Shown: in pieces, positions 52,911-61,654 of the stretch
Layout: every line of letters starts with the position of its first letter
How positions within the stretch are numbered: the first letter of the stretch is position 1
NCBI RefSeq assembly: GCF_026151335.1
Contig: NZ_JAMQPP010000001.1
Length of the DNA: 64,000 nt
Direction: 5' to 3' (one strand)
DNA from: Leptospira_A soteropolitanensis
GTDB taxonomy: Bacteria > Spirochaetota > Leptospiria > Leptospirales > Leptospiraceae
Notes under the pieces: model-generated
What the model was told of the DNA's origin: nothing
Database searches by the model: none
The model's input: the letters and a program-made list of their open reading frames with translations, nothing else
Program-made: the position numbers and the translations under genes

Positions 52911-54659
52911 TTAGTTATTTCCCAATTCCCGAATTAACCATTCTAACTCTGTTCTGGCTTTAGATATGATCTCGTAGTAACTTGATATTACTATCGATCC
53001 ATCTTGGTATTTTGAATCGATTTTTGAATCCTTCTTCCCGCCAATTACTATTATTTCTATCTTGCCAGAAGTTAAGTATTGATGTAATTCATCTCTGTAT
53101 TTTTCAGCTTGGTTTTCATCATCTCGATCAATTTTATGATTGGATCTTTTAAATTTTAAAAGGAGATACCTTTCAGAAAAGTCGGCAGATAGAAGTAAAT
53201 CAGGTCTTTTCTTTTTTTTGTCACCTTGATATTTACTAAGTATTTTATTCTCTACTATACTCTTAAGAGATTCATTAGACGCCATAAAAGAATAATGGCT
53301 ACCAAATACCCAAAGGTTCTTTTCTAATGCCTTATGAATTGTGATTTCTAAAGTATTGTCATCTTCTATAAGTTTTTGAATTTCATCTAATAATTTTAAT
53401 CTTCGTTTCGCTTGTATTGCAATATTCGCCATATCAATTAAACCAAACTCAGATAAGGCGTCAGCAAGCTTGAATATATCTCCTTTTTGTGCACTTTCAA
53501 TATTCTGGATTACAAGCCAATATTCATCATATTCCAAAGCATCAAGTATAACGGAAATAATAGTATTAATTCTTTCATCGTTTTCATAAGAAAATCTTTG
53601 AAGAATTCTCTCTAATGTCTTTTTTGCATATTCTCTTCGATTCTCTGGTAATTTTTGGAGTTGTGAATTTATTTTCTTTTGAATTCTGGCTTTTTGAAGA
53701 TTAACTTCTCGATTGAAAGTTTTCTTGACTTCTTTTTCTACAATTGCATGAACTTCTTGAGTAACATCTTGAAACGCATTACTGTTCTCAATTATCGCTC
53801 CCCAGTCGGCAGTCACATCGTTCGCCAAACCATCTGCTTCTACTTCTCCATAAACACGCTTTAACAACTTTCCAGGGATGTTTTCATTATCTTCCAACCC
53901 AAAAAAACTAGGCTTTCCAATAACTTTACCATTTACTTTTACTACTATCCCTGGGTTCTTTAAAGGTTTCTCCTCGGAAATCGTAAACTTTAAATTAACT
54001 TCTCCTACATCTTCCAATTCGAAATGCTTAACAAAAGTCTCCCCTGGTAAATCCTCTACCCCAACCAATTGATCATTCACAAAAATCTTGAAGTCAGACT
54101 GTCTTCCATATTCAAACATTAAAATTGATTTCATTTTTTCAATGCTAGGAAATACGAAATTCTGATTGAGGTCTGAAAGAATTATTGCCGTTCCATTGTC
54201 TGTGTCCTTAACTTTGGTCGTAATAGTAGGCAATTGTATTTTTTCGAGTTCTCTTTTGGACTGCAATAAAACCTCTTTTTTTATTATTAATGATGTTTGA
54301 ATTCCTCGTGCCTTGGATTGGATTTCCATTGTATTTGCAGTGACCAAACCAGCAAATTTTCCAATTCCTTTTCGTCCCTTAACTTTTCTATTCTTCTTTT
54401 GAGTCTTTTCACCTTTTCTTGCTATACGGTCACTAGCAATTACAAGATATTCATTTTCCAACTCTTTGGTTGTCATCCCACAACCATCATCAGAGATAAT
54501 AATTGGTCCATCTTCCAATGCTTGAGGTAGATTGATCCTAACATTTTCTGCATCAGCATCCCAGGCATTATCGACCAGCTCTTTTAGTGCCAGTTCTGTA
54601 GAACGGTAATTCTCTCCTAATATCAATGCAAGCCGGGTATCAACTTTAAATCGAGCCAT
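52911..54659 (-). CDS. GHKL ATPase with nuclease-like C-terminal domain
   Basis: The 582-residue protein starts with a Bergerat-fold ATPase domain: N-box ELALKELVDNAWDADAENV (near residue 22), G1 IISDDGCGMT (near 55), G2 VKGRKGIGKFAGL (near 95). A helical middle follows (about 290-430). The C-terminus has KRPDLLLSADFSERYLLLKF with KRS, which looks like a PD-(D/E)xK nuclease core in which the ExK acidic residue is Lys (KFK). Similar architectures occur in defence islands (MORC/Hsp90-like ATPases). It lies 5 bp downstream of the RloC-like gene. Confidence 0.78.
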   Translation of the reverse strand: MARFKVDTRLALILGENYRSTELALKELVDNAWDADAENVRINLPQALEDGPIIISDDGCGMTTKELENEYLVIASDRIARKGEKTQKKNRKVKGRKGIGKFAGLVTANTMEIQSKARGIQTSLIIKKEVLLQSKRELEKIQLPTITTKVKDTDNGTAIILSDLNQNFVFPSIEKMKSILMFEYGRQSDFKIFVNDQLVGVEDLPGETFVKHFELEDVGEVNLKFTISEEKPLKNPGIVVKVNGKVIGKPSFFGLEDNENIPGKLLKRVYGEVEADGLANDVTADWGAIIENSNAFQDVTQEVHAIVEKEVKKTFNREVNLQKARIQKKINSQLQKLPENRREYAKKTLERILQRFSYENDERINTIISVILDALEYDEYWLVIQNIESAQKGDIFKLADALSEFGLIDMANIAIQAKRRLKLLDEIQKLIEDDNTLEITIHKALEKNLWVFGSHYSFMASNESLKSIVENKILSKYQGDKKKKRPDLLLSADFSERYLLLKFKRSNHKIDRDDENQAEKYRDELHQYLTSGKIEIIVIGGKKDSKIDSKYQDGSIVISSYYEIISKARTELEWLIRELGNN

Positions 54660-54664
54660 AGAAG

Positions 54665-57049
54665 TTAATTAGTGACTTCCCCAATGCTCTCCAATAATGC
54701 ATCATATTGGTCATTGTCATTTTCCTTTATCTTATCCAATATAAATTGAGCTACTTTTTTTAATTCTGGAATATCAACTGGAATCATTCCCCTATCAAAA
54801 ATCTCCTCTAAGTGAGAAAGCTCGTTGTTCACTCTGTCGGTTAGTACAGTTGCTTGATTATTATTTCCAAAATATTTTAGTAACCTTTTTGAATTTGCAT
54901 TTCGGGTATCGTTGTCAATCCTTGATGGGTATTTATAAAACAATAAAGCTTCTAAAAACTTTCGGGCATTATTTCCAAAATTGTAGTAAGTGGAATAATT
55001 AGCTTCATCACTTATATTAGCATTTGCACACAAATAAATTTGATGAAATAAGAAATTAAACTCGGTTACATAATCTTTTAGATATTTTGGCATTAATTTA
55101 AAATGGCTCTTTTGAGCTTCTCGAATTACTATGAAAAATTGAGTTTTTCCACTATTCGGGAGTCTCTTTAAATATTTCAAAAAATCAAGATTATGTGTGG
55201 AAATAAATAATTGTTCAAACTCCTGTTTTGCTACAATCTCGGAGTTAATAAGACTATAAATGAAAAAAATATGGTTACTGTCTAGACTTGAAATAGGGTC
55301 ATCAATCCAAATGATCGGCTTACTCCCTTTTGTTTCAATATCTTCAAGTTTTGCCATAAAGTAACAGAAAGCAATTAGGCTGCATTCACCTTCGCTTAAA
55401 TGGTGGGCTTTTTTGCCGTTTCTGATTATTTCAAAGCGAATTTTTTTGCCTCCGAATTGGTCAGATTCTTCTAATGCTTTTAACGTAAGAAAGTCGTGTC
55501 CAAAAAAATTGTTGAGATATTCATTTACCTTCAAAGCTCCTTTTTCCTCATCCTTCATTAATCGCTCTTTATCTTCAATCGCCTTGATTTGTTTTTGAAT
55601 TTTTGAATCAATGTCTGCTTTTTCGTGTGCTTTGGTATCAGCAATTTTCTTTAATGCATCAATTCTTAATGCTTCGGTTGAATACTGAATCAAATTTGCA
55701 AAGTCGCATACTTCTCTCAAACGCAACAACCTCTTTGCCTCAGTTTGTTCGTCACCGAGTAATGTGCTATAAGTGTTTGCTTGCGTTCGAACGTTTTCAA
55801 AAATTTGCCAAATCCAGTCAAGACGTTTGCTATTGTCTTTTACTGGCATAAATATTTTGGTGTTTAGCAGGTCATTCTTCCGATTGGCTAATTGTTCAGA
55901 AATCTTTTCTAGTTCTAATTTTATGCTGTCAATAACGTATTGTCGAAGAGCAATAAGACGGTCAATATCCTTATGAAATTTGGAGTAAAACAGCACTTTA
56001 TTCAATTTCAAACAATTAGCAAGTGCTACAATCTGTTGCTGAATATCATCAAGCAAAACATTAATTTCTTTTTCAAGTTTTTCTGATTCTTCATCAAAAT
56101 GGCTATCAAGTACTTTCCATCTTTCATCAGTTATATCACTTCCACAAAAAGAACATTTTGCTAATTTGCCTTTATGATGTTGTTTTCCTTCATTTACCCA
56201 ACGATTTAAGATAGAATCTTTCACCAATTGTTCAATTTTATCTGAACTACTTATTGGTTTTGTTATAAGTGCTTCCGCTTTACTTGAAATAGTTGAAATA
56301 TCAATATTATGTTTTGGTAGTTCCCTAACATCTTGATTAACATTTTCTTTCAGTAAAGTGTCTTTTTCTGCAACTTGGGTATCTGTTAAAGGAGTAAAAC
56401 TTGATTCAGTAACAATGGCTATTTCATCTTTAAGCTTGCTTATGTTGTAATTTTGGTCACCAAAACGGTCAGATTTGTATTTAATTCCGTTAGGGTTATT
56501 GGTAGCTTTATTGCTCAACTGCTGATTGAGGACTGAATTAGCTGACTCATAAGCTTGTTTAGAGTTCTCTGCAATTTCCTTTGCGTTTTTCAATTCAAGA
56601 TAAAGGCCTGATTCGATACCCTCATCGTCTTTTCCAAGGATTAATTTAAAAGCTTCTATTTCAGCCTCTATGTCTGCATTGCCGCCTAGAATAGCAAAGG
56701 GGTTAATGCTTTCATCTGGATTGACTATAAAACGAAGATTATCCTTTACAAAATCTTCGTTAAATACTCTTATCTTTTTTCCGTGTGATGTAAGATTGAC
56801 TTGTGTTGCATCTTCTAAGTCCTTTATACCAACTTCAAATTCTGGGTTTTCATACTTATTTGAAATTGTACCTTTTTCTAAAGCCCTAATAACTCTTGAT
56901 AAGGTGGTTTTGCCAGAATAGTTTCTACCATAAATAACATTGATTTCCTTAAATAGTTGAACAGTGCCAGCTCCATCGCATACCGCAGTGTCCCAATCGT
57001 AATTTTGGAATACTGCAAAATTCTTTATGCTTTTGAACTTAGTTATCAT
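54665..57049 (-). CDS. RloC/PrrC-like AAA ATPase, candidate anticodon nuclease
   Basis: The 794-residue protein is an SMC-like ABC ATPase with Walker A GRNYSGKTT (41-48), a long coiled coil with a Cys pair KCSFCGSD near residue 298 (zinc-hook-like, as in RloC), signature LSEGECSLIAF near 550, Walker B PIIWIDDPISSLDSNH near 582 and an H-loop FISTHNLDFLK. After it the C-terminus has NNARKFLEALL near 695 (R and E spaced four apart as in PrrC) and NELSHLEE near 743, a possible Arg-Glu-His active site. Such proteins cut tRNA when a partner restriction enzyme is inhibited. It lies 15 bp after the type IIG gene. Confidence 0.78.
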   Translation of the reverse strand: MITKFKSIKNFAVFQNYDWDTAVCDGAGTVQLFKEINVIYGRNYSGKTTLSRVIRALEKGTISNKYENPEFEVGIKDLEDATQVNLTSHGKKIRVFNEDFVKDNLRFIVNPDESINPFAILGGNADIEAEIEAFKLILGKDDEGIESGLYLELKNAKEIAENSKQAYESANSVLNQQLSNKATNNPNGIKYKSDRFGDQNYNISKLKDEIAIVTESSFTPLTDTQVAEKDTLLKENVNQDVRELPKHNIDISTISSKAEALITKPISSSDKIEQLVKDSILNRWVNEGKQHHKGKLAKCSFCGSDITDERWKVLDSHFDEESEKLEKEINVLLDDIQQQIVALANCLKLNKVLFYSKFHKDIDRLIALRQYVIDSIKLELEKISEQLANRKNDLLNTKIFMPVKDNSKRLDWIWQIFENVRTQANTYSTLLGDEQTEAKRLLRLREVCDFANLIQYSTEALRIDALKKIADTKAHEKADIDSKIQKQIKAIEDKERLMKDEEKGALKVNEYLNNFFGHDFLTLKALEESDQFGGKKIRFEIIRNGKKAHHLSEGECSLIAFCYFMAKLEDIETKGSKPIIWIDDPISSLDSNHIFFIYSLINSEIVAKQEFEQLFISTHNLDFLKYLKRLPNSGKTQFFIVIREAQKSHFKLMPKYLKDYVTEFNFLFHQIYLCANANISDEANYSTYYNFGNNARKFLEALLFYKYPSRIDNDTRNANSKRLLKYFGNNNQATVLTDRVNNELSHLEEIFDRGMIPVDIPELKKVAQFILDKIKENDNDQYDALLESIGEVTN

Positions 57050-57064
57050 TTTTACCCACCCCCT

Positions 57065-60061
57065 TCACACCGCCCCTTCCACAATCGCAATCTCTTCCTC
57101 ATCCAACCCATACAACTGATACACGAGCGCATCAATTTGTTTGTCCAAAAGTTCCGCCTTATGTTCTAAATGTTTTTTGTCAGAGTCTGTTTTTGAATTT
57201 TCCATATCTTTTATGACATTTGTCAGTTGATTTACCAGTTCGATGAATAAAGACTCATGATTTTTTTTTGGAATCCTTATTTCGGAGACATATTGATGTA
57301 TCCATCGATAATATCCTCCTCGAATGGTGGAAGTTAGTTTTCCGTAATACCAAGTAATTAGTTTTGAATTAATAATCGCTAAAAGGAAAATATCTTTTTG
57401 GGGAATTATATAACAAGTATTCACAAGATAACTATTATTCACATCAAATGTGAAATTTCCTCTCGTTGAGATGTCTGGAAATACTATCTTCTCTTTCTCG
57501 AACTCTTCAAAATATGTATTTGCACATCGTTGTAAAGCATACCACTCGTATCGAATACCTGTTTCAGCTTTGTTTCGATTCTCTAATTTAGATTTGAATT
57601 TTAATAAATGATTATATATTGCTGGATATATTTTTTTAAATTCGCCTTCCGCTTTTTTTGAGGAACCACTAATAGACTTATCCTTGTGAAGAGGAAAATG
57701 CCATGGAATAAACAAAACATATTTTTTTGGAGAAAGTGGAGCATATCTTTTGATATCCTTGCCTTCCAAAAACGGCTTAATCACTTCTGCACTCTTCGGA
57801 TCCTCCGCCACCAAACGATTCTTTGTTGTTTCATCAATCACAAAGGCTTCATTAAGACCCGTTTTAATTCCGTAATAGATTTTCCCCTCTACGTATTCTC
57901 CGAGTGGAATCCCTGCCTTCTTAATTTTATCTAAAAGTGCAGATTCCTTTTGGTTAGAGAGCGACCATCCTTTGTCTTCTAATGATTGTAAATCGACTGT
58001 ATACGAATTTTTCTTCACCGCATCTTTCAAGGAAACAAAGTCCAGAGTTTTCAATTGGGCAACGCTCAAATTTTTGGGTTTTTCATTGCTCAGTTTTAAG
58101 ATACAAGGGTAAGTGGTGGCCGATTTGAAAACTGGTAAGTCACCAAAATCGATGATTTTATAGATGCGTTTGGTTTTTAAAAATTTTCGTAAGTTTTCTC
58201 CGTAATTGGCCCGCATCCATTTGTTGGCCACAATGATGGAATAAATCCCTTTGGGGTGGAGAAGAGAGAGGGCTTTTTCAATGAAATACACATAAAGGTC
58301 TGCGGTTCCGGCAAAAGTTGTGAATCTTTTTTTAGCGTACGTTTTGAACTCTTCTCCTAAAATTTCTTGTCTGACATAGGGAGGGTTTCCTACGATCACA
58401 TCAAATCCACCATCAGCAAATACTTTTGGAAAATTTTCTTTCCAATCGAAAGTGTTTACCTTTCGCATTTCTTCTTTTCCAAAAAGAGAAAGATTTTTGT
58501 CTTCATAGAAGTCTTTATCAACGAGCGAATTTCCACATTTGATATTTCCTGAAAGGTCGGGAAGGAGTTTGACTTGGGAGTGTTTGAACAACTGTTCTGC
58601 ACTTTCCGTATTTTCATCTTCCATCAGTTTCAGAAGTAGCGAGAGTTTTGTGACCTCAACAGCTTGTGGATCAATATCTACTCCGTAGATATGGTTGAGG
58701 AGTATGGTTTGTTTGACCGTGATGCTCAAACGGTAGGTATTTGCGGAGACTTGGTAGATCAGACCTGTTTTTAATGCTTTGTCGATTCGTTTTGGATCGG
58801 TATAGGCTTCCAAATATTGATGGAGTAAAAATGTATAGGCGCCCACAAGAAAACTTCCTGAACCACATGCCGGATCGAGTAGAGAAAGTTTGGGATGGGA
58901 ATACAAATCCAATCCCTCCAATTTTTCTCCAAGTGTGCTTTCGATGATATAGTCTACAATGTATTGAGGTGTGTAATAAACTCCGCCAGCTTTGCGAACT
59001 TCTTCTTTTTCTTCCACTTTGGCCTGATGGGAAGAGGTGAGGCGAATGGATTTTCCTAAAAATTGTTCATAGATATTTCCCAAAATTTCAATGGGCATTA
59101 CGGACAATTCGTACGGACATTCTGGGTAATAAAGATTACTGACTATGGATTGAAAAACTTTATCATCAACCTGTAGATTTTGGATCCAAGGTTCTGGGTG
59201 GAACAAACCTGAATTGTATTTTGAGTTTGCATTTAGAAAGATTTGGTTGAACTTTGTATAAGCAGAGTCACTGTTTTCTTTGGATGTTTTGGTTGCCTCA
59301 AGTAACATCCCATACTTTTCCATATTGCGATCTTCCGCAATCCGTAAGAATATGATTCGATCGATTAAGATTTGTACGGCAGTATTTAAAGAAAAAACAT
59401 CCAAATCCTGGTTTCTAAGTGCCAAGTTTTTGGCAAGGGACTCCCGCCAACCTTCAATCATTGATAAAAATTCTTTATCAACTTCCGAGGTTCCTTTTTT
59501 CGATTTATTTTCTACCGCAAATTGGTCAAAGCTACCTTTGAGAATTGCTGATTTGGAAAATGTATTGTATATAAATTCGAAGTTCTTTTCATATTCATCA
59601 AATGTACAATAGAAGACCCGTCCAACCCCGGCTTTATCATTTTTGTTGGGTTTGATTCTTGTATCATAAATGGCAAATTCTTCAAAATCAGTCAAAACAC
59701 ATAAAGGAAGTTTGGCGGTATAACCATAACGTCGAATCTGGAAAGCTGGTTCAATTTCGTCTTTAATGTTGACTGAAGGCTTTTTTGCCTCTAAAAAAAA
59801 TTTTCTCACTCCACCTACACGAAAACTATAATCTGGCGCTTTTGGTTTCCCTTCAATGATGACTTTGTCTTCACGAACCACATCTTTATAGGATTCGGAA
59901 AACCCTTGTTTGTTGGCTATATCCCAATCGAGCAATTCAAAGAATCTGTCTATGAATTGGGTACGAGTATTGGCTTCATCATATTTGGCATTTTTATATT
60001 CTTTGAGATTGGATTGGAAAAGGTCTGTTAGTTCTTTTAATTTGAGTAAGTTTTCTTTCAT
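57065..60061 (-). CDS. Type IIG restriction-modification enzyme (Eco57I-like)
   Basis: The 998-residue fused enzyme has an N-terminal nuclease motif APDYSF...FFLEAKKP (PD near residue 76, ExK near 91), an adenine methyltransferase core with motif I LDPACGSGSF near 396 and motif IV IVGNPPYVRQ near 558, and a C-terminal target-recognition domain (GKIYYGIKTGLNEAFVIDE, LLAIINSKLITWYY, RIPKKN). One protein both methylates and cuts DNA. It is the first gene of a four-gene operon and starts at ATG 60061. No separate specificity or methylase gene is nearby, as expected for type IIG. Confidence 0.93.
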   Translation of the reverse strand: MKENLLKLKELTDLFQSNLKEYKNAKYDEANTRTQFIDRFFELLDWDIANKQGFSESYKDVVREDKVIIEGKPKAPDYSFRVGGVRKFFLEAKKPSVNIKDEIEPAFQIRRYGYTAKLPLCVLTDFEEFAIYDTRIKPNKNDKAGVGRVFYCTFDEYEKNFEFIYNTFSKSAILKGSFDQFAVENKSKKGTSEVDKEFLSMIEGWRESLAKNLALRNQDLDVFSLNTAVQILIDRIIFLRIAEDRNMEKYGMLLEATKTSKENSDSAYTKFNQIFLNANSKYNSGLFHPEPWIQNLQVDDKVFQSIVSNLYYPECPYELSVMPIEILGNIYEQFLGKSIRLTSSHQAKVEEKEEVRKAGGVYYTPQYIVDYIIESTLGEKLEGLDLYSHPKLSLLDPACGSGSFLVGAYTFLLHQYLEAYTDPKRIDKALKTGLIYQVSANTYRLSITVKQTILLNHIYGVDIDPQAVEVTKLSLLLKLMEDENTESAEQLFKHSQVKLLPDLSGNIKCGNSLVDKDFYEDKNLSLFGKEEMRKVNTFDWKENFPKVFADGGFDVIVGNPPYVRQEILGEEFKTYAKKRFTTFAGTADLYVYFIEKALSLLHPKGIYSIIVANKWMRANYGENLRKFLKTKRIYKIIDFGDLPVFKSATTYPCILKLSNEKPKNLSVAQLKTLDFVSLKDAVKKNSYTVDLQSLEDKGWSLSNQKESALLDKIKKAGIPLGEYVEGKIYYGIKTGLNEAFVIDETTKNRLVAEDPKSAEVIKPFLEGKDIKRYAPLSPKKYVLFIPWHFPLHKDKSISGSSKKAEGEFKKIYPAIYNHLLKFKSKLENRNKAETGIRYEWYALQRCANTYFEEFEKEKIVFPDISTRGNFTFDVNNSYLVNTCYIIPQKDIFLLAIINSKLITWYYGKLTSTIRGGYYRWIHQYVSEIRIPKKNHESLFIELVNQLTNVIKDMENSKTDSDKKHLEHKAELLDKQIDALVYQLYGLDEEEIAIVEGAV

Positions 60062-60248
60062 AAAAATGCCAAAGTTAAGATTTCTTGTCCTAAAAGAATA
60101 TTAATGTACCATAAACCTAGGACAAAAACAAAGTCTAACGGGGATTCAATTGCGGAAAAGAACAAATTTATACTAAATGACAGTTATGGCTTCGATTCTA
60201 ATTTCCCGAATAAAGCAAATTAAATTTTTTATAAATGGAATTAGACTT

Positions 60249-60542
60249 TTATCTCTGATCTGCGCTCCATATTTTTTTAGCTAAAATTTTTAGTTCCTTG
60301 AAGTCTTGGCGCATCAGAGACTCTTTTTTCTTCCGCGACCAACCTTGTATTTGTTTTTCTCGATAAAAAGCATGGTCAATCCTTGTATATGCTTCAAAGT
60401 AAATTAATTTTACAGGCAATCGTTTCTTTGTGTAATTTGATCCCTCGCCCCTTTGGTGTTGATCAAGCCTTCTATTTAAATACTTCGTACTACCAGTGTA
60501 ATACGATCCATCCGAACAAACTAAAATATACATGTATCCCAT
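60249..60542 (-). CDS. GIY-YIG nuclease domain protein
   Basis: The 97-residue protein is a stand-alone GIY-YIG domain: MYILVCSDGSYYTGSTKYLN at the N-terminus (the GIY-YIG signature here is YIL...YTG), RRLDQHQRGEGSNYTKKRLP, VKLIYFEAYTRIDHAFYREK and QIQGWSRKKKESL. Single-domain members are often close to palindromic repeats in these genomes, as here. It may act in repair or as a mobile nuclease. It ends 187 bp from the type IIG gene and is transcribed in the same direction as the defence operon. Confidence 0.88.
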   Translation of the reverse strand: MGYMYILVCSDGSYYTGSTKYLNRRLDQHQRGEGSNYTKKRLPVKLIYFEAYTRIDHAFYREKQIQGWSRKKKESLMRQDFKELKILAKKIWSADQR

Positions 60543-60594
60543 AAAAATATTACCTTCATTTCTTGCTGGTAGTCTTTGTGGTTTCCGTTGTCTG

Positions 60595-60770
60595 TTGCTT
60601 CGATCGTTTCGCGTTTCGATACGCTTCGCTACTCAACGACCGAAACGACGGCATCAAATACCGAAACGACGGCATCAAATACCGAAACGACGGCATCAAA
60701 TACCGAAACGACATCCGACCAACAAAGCCGAGCCTTGAGTAGGCCGAAGGCCGTATCGAAAGGCGAACTC
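60595..60770. repeat. Palindromic repeat element 1 with 21-bp tandem units
   Basis: The arms TTTCGATACG/CGTATCGAAA (60614-60623 and 60752-60761) and CTACTCAA/TTGAGTAG enclose three tandem 21-bp units starting at 60641, 60662 and 60683 (each CGAAACGACGGCATCAAAT plus two bases) and a partial fourth. A second, shorter element lies at 60971. The element lies directly upstream of the GIY-YIG start. Confidence 0.8.
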
Positions 60771-60970
60771 TTCTTCACCAAATAAGCTAAAAAGAAATCA
60801 TTTTGGTTCTAAAAAGTTTAACCTTTTTACCAACAAACCCTGCACCCTGGATCGACCAGCGAAGCGAGCGCCCTCGCCTTAGGGAGAGCCGGAACTGTGC
60901 GCCCAAAATAAAAAAGGGATCCATTCCTGGCTCCCTTCCTGCAAACATCTAGTCTTGGCGTTGTTTCTCG

Positions 60971-61112
60971 TTTCGTCGTTTCGATCGTTTCGATACGCTT
61001 CGCTACTCAACGACCGAAACGATGGCATCAAATACCGAAACGACATCCGACCATCAAAGCCGAGCCTTGAGTAGGCCGAAGGCCGTATCGAAAGGCGAAA
61101 GGCGAAAGGCGA
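60971..61112. repeat. Palindromic repeat element 2
   Basis: The arms are TTTCGATACG (60988-60997) and CGTATCGAAA (61084-61093) with CTACTCAA/TTGAGTAG inside, one 21-bp unit variant instead of three, and a terminal AGGCGAA repeated in tandem. It ends 8 bp from the stop of the mreB fragment. It is a close copy of element 1 with a different number of internal units. Confidence 0.8.
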
Positions 61113-61120
61113 ACTACTCC

Positions 61121-61489
61121 TTATCTTATCCCTGGTTTGATGTATTTCAATTCATCCAAGTAACGACCCGTTCCAAGCACCACACAAGTCAGTGGGTTTT
61201 CGGCACGGAAGACAGGCACACCCGTTTCTTTGGTGAGGTAGTGTTCGAGACCGCGAAGGAGGCAACCACCACCTGTGAGAACGATTCCTCGTTCTACGAT
61301 GTCGGCGGCAAGTTCTGGAGGAGTTCTTTCCAATACGGATTTGATTCCGTCTAGGATTTCGTCTGTTGGTTCTTTGAGGGCTTTACGGATTTCGTTAGAA
61401 TCAAGTTCGAGGGTGCGTGGAAGACCAGAGATCGCGTCACGACCTTTGACTTCCATAGTGTCCACACGTTTGTCAGCGAAGGCAATGGG
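61121..61489 (-). pseudogene. mreB: 3' fragment of mreB
   Basis: The frame encodes the last ~122 residues of MreB: DTMEVKGRDAISGLPRTLEL, LERTPPELAADIVERGIVLT, GGGCLLRGLEHYLTKETGVP and VFRAENPLTCVVLGTGRYL with a normal C-terminus. The upstream two-thirds, including the ATPase core, are missing. The homology stops within a few bases of repeat copy D (which begins near 61487), where AFADKRV would be preceded by MreB helix residues. An intact mreB must lie elsewhere if the gene is needed. Any GTG start in the frame is incidental. Confidence 0.8.
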
Positions 61490-61612
61490 CACCTCGCATT
61501 TTTTCGATTAGGGTGCTCTTTACTTATACGCGACCGGGCTTTCCGCTCCAATCTTTTCGCAGGTGCGAAAAGTATTTCCACTGCAATCCCTGGTGCGGGG
61601 GTAGGGATTTTT
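61487..61612 (+). repeat. Dispersed palindromic repeat, copy D
   Basis: The copy begins GGGCACCTCGCATTTTTTCG, carries GCGACCGGGCTTTCCGCTCC, the hairpin CTTTTCGCAgGTGCGAAAAG, and ends ATCCCTGGTGCGGGGGTAGG. It lies in direct orientation with copy C and forms the right side of the defence island. Its left end cuts into mreB and its right end is 43 bp before a zeta-toxin-like gene. Confidence 0.78.
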
Positions 61613-61654
61613 ATTCTTGCCGATCCGTAAAATCTGATGGGTAATGATTGCTAA

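Larger units (their letters stand above)
60543..61120. other. Repeat-rich gap between GIY-YIG gene and mreB fragment
   Basis: This 578-bp region is filled by the two palindromic elements. Between them (60780-60960) lies sequence with GCGAAGCGAGCGCCCTCGCC and a TTTAACCTTTTTACC stretch but no gene. Frames passing through the repeats are low-complexity and not real proteins. Confidence 0.5.

Noticed and set aside
60641..60720. Short direct repeats as a CRISPR array
   Set aside because: The 21-bp units are contiguous with no spacers and there are no cas genes.
60532..61354. Open frames across the palindromic elements
   Set aside because: They are low-complexity translations of the repeats (ETTASNTETT pattern) and, to the right, antisense to the mreB fragment.
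36458..61612. Dispersed repeats as true integron attC sites
   Set aside because: No integrase gene is in the window, the ends only faintly match the attC consensus, and the segments between them are many kilobases long and not single-gene cassettes.
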